64,000 bases of DNA, from positions 206,996-270,995 of the forward strand of contig CAJUTK010000003.1 of NCBI GenBank assembly GCA_910589375.1, in the 5' to 3' direction. Below the pieces are notes generated by a model. That model had not been told where the DNA came from, searched no databases, and saw only the letters and a program-made list of their open reading frames with translations. Within the stretch, counting starts at the first letter, position 1. Every line of letters begins with the position of its first letter. Below, piece by piece: positions 57,575 to 64,000 of this stretch. The translations under genes were made by a program, and so were the position numbers. The stretch comes from an uncultured Bacilli bacterium (GTDB lineage: Bacteria > Bacillota_I > Bacilli_A > RF39 > UBA660).

Positions 57575-57765
57575 CCTACTATTCTAGCACGTTAATTAGT
57601 ACGCTTGCGAATGATACTAGATTATAAATAGAAAGAGCCCTTTCTAATGCGATGACAAATAGTAGGTATAATGATACTTCTAGCAATAGTCTTGTGAGAT
57701 TCAAGAAGGTGAGATTCCTATGGAATTGAGTAGCACTCAATCGTTTAATTATGAGTAAATAACTT
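57575..57765 (+). ncRNA. Candidate structured RNA leader
   Basis: About 190 non-coding bases with a chain of hairpins: AGAAAG/CTTTCT (57630-57645), TAG-AGGTAT/ATACTTCTA (57660-57683), TCTTG/CAAGA, GATTCC/GGAATT and ATTGAGT/ACTCAAT (57725-57741). GTGAGATTC occurs twice, 15 bases apart. No open frame and no terminator between it and the tail-collar gene, so it is a leader or an independent RNA. It matches no family that I can name. Confidence 0.5.
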
Positions 57766-57795
57766 TTTAAATTCAAGAAAGGAAGGAATGAGAAA

Positions 57796-58482
57796 ATGAA
57801 TTTAGAAAATGAACAATATGAAGCAAGTGCTTCCCCATTAGATTATGAGTTAGCGCCTACTTATGTTGCCAATGCTTTTACAAAAACAGAAGATAAGGTT
57901 AATTTAGAAGTAGATAACATTTCTATTAATTGTTTAACTTCTAAAAATAATAAGTTTAGTTTAGATGAAGAAGGAAATTTAGTTGTAAATACTCTTACTT
58001 GTAATAGTAGTACAGGAGGTTCTATTGATTTATTAGATGTATATCCTGTTGGAAGTATCTACTTATCAGTAAATAATGCTAACCCTGGTTCTTTATTTGG
58101 AGGAATTTGGGAAGCTTGGGGAAGTGGACGATGCCCTATTGGGGTTGATACTACTCAAACAGAATTCGATACAGTAGAGAAAACAGGTGGTGAAAAAGAG
58201 CATATTTTAATAACAGAAGAAATGCCAGCGCATACTCATACCATTGGAAGTTCTGGTGCTCATAAGCATACTTATACAGGATTTATTCAATGTAGTGCTA
58301 GTAGTTCTACTAGTTATACGGCCATTGCTCATAAAAGATATACAGCAGATGGAACAGCAACACCAGCTTCTATGAATTCATCAGGTGGGCATACGCATAC
58401 ACCTACTAATACTGGTGGTGGACAATCTCATAATAATTTACAGCCTTATATTACTTGTTATATGTGGAAAAGAGTGGCTTAG
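57796..58482 (+). CDS. Phage tail-collar/baseplate-like protein
   Basis: 228 residues. The N-terminal part is variable; residues about 75-228 are the tail-collar domain: YPVGSIYLSVNNANPGSLFGG, GRCPIGVD, EEMPAHTH and QPYITCYMWKR, with HTH/HKH repeats as in the metal-binding C-termini of short tail fibres. No other phage structural gene is nearby. GGAAGGAATGAG precedes the start. The next gene starts three bases after the stop, implying translational coupling. Confidence 0.85.
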   Translation: MNLENEQYEASASPLDYELAPTYVANAFTKTEDKVNLEVDNISINCLTSKNNKFSLDEEGNLVVNTLTCNSSTGGSIDLLDVYPVGSIYLSVNNANPGSLFGGIWEAWGSGRCPIGVDTTQTEFDTVEKTGGEKEHILITEEMPAHTHTIGSSGAHKHTYTGFIQCSASSSTSYTAIAHKRYTADGTATPASMNSSGGHTHTPTNTGGGQSHNNLQPYITCYMWKRVA

Positions 58483-58485
58483 ACT

Positions 58486-61400
58486 ATGAAGGAAATAGAA
58501 TTAAAAGGTCTAAGAAAAAGACGAGAAAAACATTTTTTACAAGAGAATGGAGATATTGTCGCACAAGTATATAATGAAGATATTCACTATTTAGAAGATG
58601 GAAAATATAAAGAAATTGATAATACTATTGTAAGGGAAAATAATTATTATAAAAATAAAGAGAATTCTTATCAAGCTTATTTTAATGATTATGGGTGTCA
58701 TGACTTTTTAAAATTAATCAGTAAGGATTATTTTTTAAATATTATCTTGAAAGATTATAATAATGTTTTACCTGTTACTAAAGATAATTGTATTCGATAT
58801 GAAAATATCAAAGAGGGTATTGATTTTGAGTATATTCTATTACCTACTAAAGTAAAAGAAAATATTATTATTCATACAAAAGAAGCCATTCAAGAAAAAA
58901 TTTGTTTTGATATTCAAACAAATTTAATGCTAGAGATTGTAAATAATTCTATTCAGGCTTTAAAAGAAAATGAAGTAATTTTTACAATTGAAAATCCATT
59001 TATGATAGATGCGAATGAGAATAAAAATGATTCTCTTTATTATCATTTATTGAAAACAAAAGGCGGATATGAGTTAGAACTTATTTTAGATTTAAAATGG
59101 TTAGAAACAGCAGCTTATCCTGTTATTATTGATCCTACTATTAGTACTAATAGTGAAAATAAAGATGTTTATGATACTTATATTTATCCAAAAGATACTA
59201 GTATAGATAGAAATAATCAAGATATTTTAAAAGTTGGCGTGGAGAAAGTAGCTGGACAAGATATTGTTAACCGAGCTCTTCTTAAATTTGATTTACCAAC
59301 GATTGGAACAGGTAGTCAGGTAATAGCAGCTACTTTAAATTTAATAGGTTATGGAGAGATATTACCAAAACAATCTGAAATTATTAATGTACATGAAGTA
59401 ACTTCTAATTGGAGTGAAGCTACTGCTACTTGGGATACTATGCATAATCAATATAATGAGAGGATAGAAGCTTCTTTTGAAAATCATAGAAGTATATTAA
59501 TTCCTAAGGAAGATGGAACTTACGTTTTAAGACCCGTTTCTAACGAATGTGATATTACTAATTTAGTAAAAAAATGGTATGCAGATAAGCCAAACTATGG
59601 AATCATGTTAAAAGCGAATAAAGAAGTTTATAAAGGAGAGGAAGTTCCTGCCTTTTATTCAAAAAATAATCATGTAGAAAATGGAAATCCTAAAGCTTAT
59701 TTAATGATTCGATATCGTAATCAAAATGGTTTAGAAAATTATATGCATTATGAGAACCAAGGTTTTACAGAAGGGACTACTCATTTTAATACTTATAATG
59801 GTAATTTAACAGGAGTATTTCATTTAGGAGAAACTATTGGTGGAAAATTTCCTGCTAGTTTAAGTCTTATCTATAATACCAACGATGTGATTTTAAAGAA
59901 AGATGTAGGTGTAGGACTAGGTAATCAATTGAATTTTAATCAAACGATTGAAGAAGTTCTTATTGGACAAACTTCTTATTTAGAATATGTAGATGGGGAT
60001 GGTACCATCCATTACTTTATGGAAGAACAAGATGAAAATGGTACTATTTTATGCTATAAGGATGAGGATGGGCTAAATCTCACAATAGAGAAAAGTGATA
60101 CAGAGTATGTTTTAACAGATAAAGAAAATAATAAGATGAAGTTTATAATTGAGAATCAAGTAGGCTATTTAAAAGAAATCATAGATGTAAGTGATTATAA
60201 AAATACGATATATTATGATTCTAATCATAGGGTTATAAAAGTAGTAGATGCTAATGAAGCAGAAATAGGGATTACTTATGAAACGAATAAAGTAACAGTA
60301 GTAAGCCCAAATGAGACTGTTATTTTAAATTATAGTAATAATAGACTTACAAGTATTCATTCTAAGATGGGAATTACTTCTTTTAGCTATTATAATCAAA
60401 ATATTATAGAATCTATCACAGATACTAATGGTAGAAAGATAAAATATGAATATTATAGTCAAGTTCCTTATCGAATTAAGAAAATATCTCAGTATGGATT
60501 AAAGGATACTTTAGGTCAATATTTTAGTGTTACTTATGGATTTAATTCTACTACTCTTTTAGATTATAAAGGAAGATCTACTATTTTAACCTATAACAAT
60601 TTAGGAAATTTAATTTCTACTAGTAATCTAAAAAATCTAGGAGATTTAAAAAGTGCTTATGGGGTAGTTCAAAAATATGGAGGGGAAGAATATCTAGATG
60701 AGGTAGGGTCTCATAAAAATAAGTTACTTTCTAGTGGTATTCCTATTAAATATGTAAAGAATTATCTTAGTAATTCTAGTTTTGAAGAGGAAGAATTAGG
60801 ATTTGTAACAAATTGTTATGAAGAAGAATTCAGAATTATGCGTTCTTCAGATACTTCGTTTAGTGGAAAGTATAGTTTAAAAACTGTTTCTCTTCATCCA
60901 ACACATGGTGGGGAATGTCATAGAACAGTATCTGTTCCCAAAGGAAAGTATTATACTTTAAGTATTTATGCTAGTGGTTCAGAAGACTTTAGTATGAGTG
61001 TTTCTTATCAAACAGTAGAAGATTCTATCGTAGTATCAGAAACTATTAAGAGTAGTGAAGATGAGTTTTCTAGACAGTATCTTACTTTTTATTATCCAGA
61101 AGAAGCAACTAGCAATCTTACAATATCTTTTCTATTTTTAAATCAAGGAATTTATTATATGGATGATATCCAGTTAGAAGAAGGGGAAGTTGCTAATAAA
61201 TATAACATGTTAGAAAATTCTGACTTTTCTAACAATTTAGAAAGTTGGGATATAGGTGCTACTGATTATGAAGAATTAACTTCAGATGGAAGCTTCTTAG
61301 ATGTAACAGAAGAAGTATTTTCTATTGTATCAATCAATGATTTAGGGGATAAAGCATTAAGAGTAAAAATGAATCCATCACAAGGATCTTATTTTTCTAA

Positions 61401-64000
61401 GACTTATGAAGTAAATGGTAAAAAAGGAGAAACTTATTGTATTAATTTTTGGTATAAAGATGAAGGATTTTATGCAAGTGGTATAGTAGGGGATCCTCTT
61501 AGAAATAATGTTACTATTTCTTATGATTATCTAACAGAAGATAATGAAATGGGACATGGTACTATTAATTCACCAACATTTAATCCAAATGATACAGATT
61601 GGCAGTACTATTCTACTAGTTTTGTAGCAGAAAGAGATTTTAAATCACTTACTCTTTATTTTGATCAAGAACATAATGCGAATTATTTTTATGTAACGAA
61701 TTTATATTTGTTTAAAGATTTAAGAGAAAATTATTTTGATTATGATGAATCAGGTAATTTAAAAGAAGTATATGGATTAGATCAAGAAAAGAGTAAATAT
61801 AACTATGATATGAATAATCAATTAGTTAGAATGGTTAATCCAAAGGGAGATAGATTTACTTATGAATATGATAATAAGATTACAGATAGAGTAATTGGAG
61901 GTATTTCAGAAAGTGGTTTATCTAATACTATTCAGTATGATTCTTTTGGTAATCCAATCATTACTAGAGTTCAAAATATAGGTTCTAGTATAGTAGATGG
62001 TAAGTGTTATCAGATTAGAGCAAAAGGAACGAATCAATATATTAGATGTATTCATAAATCTCTTGTTTTAAATTCTGATGATTGTGGACATGATAAATGG
62101 TTATTAGAAAAAGTAGATGATAACTATTATCGTTTCAAATATCCAATATTAGAAAATCAGTATTTAGCGAAAGCAGCTAATACGCTTGCTTTAATAAAAG
62201 GAGTAGAAAATGCTTCCCAGTTTCGTCTTTTAAAAAGAAATAATAATAGTTACTATATGGAATTAAAAGGGGATGAATTAAAGCCAGTTATTTCAAAAGA
62301 AGAGATAGAAGATAAATTAAATACTTCTATGCAAGAAGAAATGAATGTAGCAGATTTCCTCTATAGTTTTGTAAGTGAAGGATTTGTTATTGCTAGTACT
62401 ATGGATAAACATATTAAACAAGCAAAAGAAGAAGATATCTTATCTGATTCTATAATGTTAATGGCACTATCCCAAATAATTGCAGAAAAGCCTCTTTTTA
62501 AGGAAGATTTGATAGAGGTACTATATTGGACCTTAAATGAGGAAGAAAACCCTCTATATGCCCGTTATAATGAAAATAAGATAGAGTTATCTACCTTACT
62601 AGAGGATGATACTTCTTTTGAGTTTTATTTTGAAGATACAGAATTTAAACTATTCTTAGAAAGTAGTTCCACTTATACAGAAGATGGAAAGTTTATTACC
62701 AGTACAACAGATACAAACTTTCATGTTACTACTTACGATATAGATACTAATACTGGATTAGTAAACTCTATTACAGATGCAAAAGGAAATAAAACTAGTA
62801 CTACCTATGATGAAAAAGAAAGACCAGTTACCATAACACGTGGAGAAAAACAAATAGAATATTCCTATAATGAACAAAATCAACTAGATTCTATTCGTGA
62901 AGATAATAAAGAGTATCACTTTACCTATGATGATTTTGGTAATAGAAAAGAAGTAAAAATAGGAGATACTACTTTAGTTACTAATACATATGAAGAAAAT
63001 GATGGTAATTTAAAAAAGATAACTTATGGAAATGGGGATGAAATAAACTATACTTATGATGAATTTGATAGAGTAAAAACTTTAATTAAAGAAGATAATA
63101 CATATCACTATAAGTATGATAGTAATGGATCCTTAACAAAAATAAAGTCTGATAGAGATACAACTCTTTACAATTATGATTTATCTAAAAGATTAAACGA
63201 ATTCTGTTATAATGACTTAAAAACAAAGTATACTTATGATAAAAACAATAATGTAGAGAGTAAAACTTGTTATCTTAATCAATTTACTAGTGAACTTACT
63301 AATACTTATAATGAAGACAATATAGTAACAAAAACTACCTTTGATAATAACGATATAAATTATAACTACGATGAATTAGGTAGATTAATCAATCGCAATA
63401 TCAATAATCAAATTCAAACAAATTATGAATATGTATCTCATGGTAATAGAACATCTTTACTAGTAAAAAGTGTTGAAAACAATGGTGATAAATATTCTTA
63501 TAGATATGATGAAATAGGAAATATTAAAGAAATTTATCATAATGGAATACTAGAAAAAAAATACTATTATGATGATTATAATGAACTATTAGAAGAAAAA
63601 GATTATAAAACAAATCAAAAGATTAGCTATTTATATGATAATTCAGGCAATCTACTTACTAAAAAATATTATAATCTTACCAATGAAACCTTATTGTCTA
63701 AGGAAGAGTATCAATATCAAAATCCTAATTGGAAAGATCAATTAACTTGTTATAACAATACTGTTATTACTTATGATGAGATAGGAAACCCAATTACGAT
63801 TGGAAATAACACATTAGAATGGATTAATGGTAGACAATTAAAAAGCTATAACCAAAATCAATATCAATACAATGTAAATGGTATTAGAACATCTAAGACT
63901 GTAAACAATGTAGAAACAAAATATTACATAGAAGGAACTAAAATAATATTTGAACAAAAGGGTAATAATGTGATATACTATATTCGTAACAGTATAGAGG
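58486..64000 (+). CDS. RHS/YD-repeat giant protein (3' end beyond window)
   Basis: One uninterrupted frame of 1838 codons to the right edge; I read it through and found no stop. No signal peptide. Residues about 1-215 form an unassigned N-terminal part; about 220-410 a DNRLRE/CBM96-like domain (DTYIYPKDTSID, NRALLKFDLP, W....ATWDTM); RHS entry region from about 425; two jelly-roll-like carbohydrate-binding segments (about 760-1080); a ricin-B-like segment (about 1170-1260; YQIRAKGTNQYIRCIHKS); then many YD repeats (YSYNEQNQL, YTYDEFDRVKTL, YSYRYDEIGNIKEI, ITYDEIGNPITIG). The RHS core and any toxin tip lie outside. No strong ribosome-binding site; coupled to the tail-collar gene. Confidence 0.9.
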   Translation, partial: MKEIELKGLRKRREKHFLQENGDIVAQVYNEDIHYLEDGKYKEIDNTIVRENNYYKNKENSYQAYFNDYGCHDFLKLISKDYFLNIILKDYNNVLPVTKDNCIRYENIKEGIDFEYILLPTKVKENIIIHTKEAIQEKICFDIQTNLMLEIVNNSIQALKENEVIFTIENPFMIDANENKNDSLYYHLLKTKGGYELELILDLKWLETAAYPVIIDPTISTNSENKDVYDTYIYPKDTSIDRNNQDILKVGVEKVAGQDIVNRALLKFDLPTIGTGSQVIAATLNLIGYGEILPKQSEIINVHEVTSNWSEATATWDTMHNQYNERIEASFENHRSILIPKEDGTYVLRPVSNECDITNLVKKWYADKPNYGIMLKANKEVYKGEEVPAFYSKNNHVENGNPKAYLMIRYRNQNGLENYMHYENQGFTEGTTHFNTYNGNLTGVFHLGETIGGKFPASLSLIYNTNDVILKKDVGVGLGNQLNFNQTIEEVLIGQTSYLEYVDGDGTIHYFMEEQDENGTILCYKDEDGLNLTIEKSDTEYVLTDKENNKMKFIIENQVGYLKEIIDVSDYKNTIYYDSNHRVIKVVDANEAEIGITYETNKVTVVSPNETVILNYSNNRLTSIHSKMGITSFSYYNQNIIESITDTNGRKIKYEYYSQVPYRIKKISQYGLKDTLGQYFSVTYGFNSTTLLDYKGRSTILTYNNLGNLISTSNLKNLGDLKSAYGVVQKYGGEEYLDEVGSHKNKLLSSGIPIKYVKNYLSNSSFEEEELGFVTNCYEEEFRIMRSSDTSFSGKYSLKTVSLHPTHGGECHRTVSVPKGKYYTLSIYASGSEDFSMSVSYQTVEDSIVVSETIKSSEDEFSRQYLTFYYPEEATSNLTISFLFLNQGIYYMDDIQLEEGEVANKYNMLENSDFSNNLESWDIGATDYEELTSDGSFLDVTEEVFSIVSINDLGDKALRVKMNPSQGSYFSKTYEVNGKKGETYCINFWYKDEGFYASGIVGDPLRNNVTISYDYLTEDNEMGHGTINSPTFNPNDTDWQYYSTSFVAERDFKSLTLYFDQEHNANYFYVTNLYLFKDLRENYFDYDESGNLKEVYGLDQEKSKYNYDMNNQLVRMVNPKGDRFTYEYDNKITDRVIGGISESGLSNTIQYDSFGNPIITRVQNIGSSIVDGKCYQIRAKGTNQYIRCIHKSLVLNSDDCGHDKWLLEKVDDNYYRFKYPILENQYLAKAANTLALIKGVENASQFRLLKRNNNSYYMELKGDELKPVISKEEIEDKLNTSMQEEMNVADFLYSFVSEGFVIASTMDKHIKQAKEEDILSDSIMLMALSQIIAEKPLFKEDLIEVLYWTLNEEENPLYARYNENKIELSTLLEDDTSFEFYFEDTEFKLFLESSSTYTEDGKFITSTTDTNFHVTTYDIDTNTGLVNSITDAKGNKTSTTYDEKERPVTITRGEKQIEYSYNEQNQLDSIREDNKEYHFTYDDFGNRKEVKIGDTTLVTNTYEENDGNLKKITYGNGDEINYTYDEFDRVKTLIKEDNTYHYKYDSNGSLTKIKSDRDTTLYNYDLSKRLNEFCYNDLKTKYTYDKNNNVESKTCYLNQFTSELTNTYNEDNIVTKTTFDNNDINYNYDELGRLINRNINNQIQTNYEYVSHGNRTSLLVKSVENNGDKYSYRYDEIGNIKEIYHNGILEKKYYYDDYNELLEEKDYKTNQKISYLYDNSGNLLTKKYYNLTNETLLSKEEYQYQNPNWKDQLTCYNNTVITYDEIGNPITIGNNTLEWINGRQLKSYNQNQYQYNVNGIRTSKTVNNVETKYYIEGTKIIFEQKGNNVIYYIRNSIE

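Noticed and set aside
57538..57795. Group II intron or T-box for the structured leader
   Set aside because: No domain V-like hairpin, no GUGCG 5' end, no T-box core and no terminator; only the short shared motifs with the glycine T-box remain.
57796..58482. Diversity-generating retroelement target
   Set aside because: The tail-collar gene invites the idea, but there is no reverse transcriptase or template repeat in the window.
54674..58482. Intact prophage
   Set aside because: Regulators, a sigma-like factor and a tail-collar gene are present, but no integrase, terminase, capsid, portal or holin genes are visible.

Overview
The window is AT-rich (roughly 30% G+C by eye), densely coded DNA from a spore-forming member of the Bacillota. 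Evidence for spores: spoVAC-spoVAD-spoVAE, yqfC-yqfD, sspI, a SpoVD-type penicillin-binding protein, and promoters matching the forespore (sigma-G) and mother-cell (sigma-E/K) consensus. The order yqfC-yqfD ... ybeY-dgkA-cdd-era-yqzL-recO-glyS is the Bacilli arrangement. The class III pilin signals, small Cys-rich membrane proteins and RHS/tail-collar genes suggest an uncultured gut lineage of Bacilli or a near relative; the exact order cannot be fixed from the sequence alone.

Layout. 0-3 kb: an edge fragment, a membrane-anchored protein, a PHP phosphoesterase and a LysR regulator. 3-8.3 kb: a two-component system with an ABC transporter of the peptide-sensing/resistance type. 8.4-11.8 kb: a pair of related envelope proteins, tRNA-Ile and tRNA-Glu, a cell-wall hydrolase-like protein, a phospholipase C-like protein, tRNA-Lys and a broken tRNA-Lys copy. 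11.9-16.4 kb: three tandem genes in which a von Willebrand A domain sits inside a type IV pilin-like protein; the first is interrupted by a stop codon. 16.4-28.6 kb: the spoVA operon, yqfCD, and the ybeY-to-recO housekeeping run, then a phosphoesterase, a nucleotidase and a glycine T-box leader controlling an unknown gene plus glyS. 28.6-37.6 kb: sspI, a coat-like protein, trmB, envelope proteins, a degenerate GGDEF receptor, recX, prsA and two unlisted miniproteins. 37.7-54.6 kb: a split division/cell-wall cluster (mraZ-rsmH-ftsL-ftsI, later spoVD-like, mraY-ftsW) interrupted by a phospholipid gene set, a large orphan protein and a HEPN-domain protein. 54.7-64 kb: divergent XRE regulators with a secreted protein, then an accessory locus: small sigma-70-like factor, a structured non-coding leader, a phage tail-collar protein and an RHS/YD-repeat giant that runs off the right edge.

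The most unusual items are the very short glycine T-box with its specifier in the apical loop of a minimal stem I, the pilin-vWA triplet with a common upstream box, the boxA-like and hairpin-rich leader in front of the tail-collar/RHS genes (which shares an 11-mer and a following heptamer with the T-box), a HEPN protein lodged in the wall-synthesis region, and a probable ATT start codon. Several reading frames have been given later starts than the longest possible one because a ribosome-binding site or promoter dictates it; these cases are stated in the entries.
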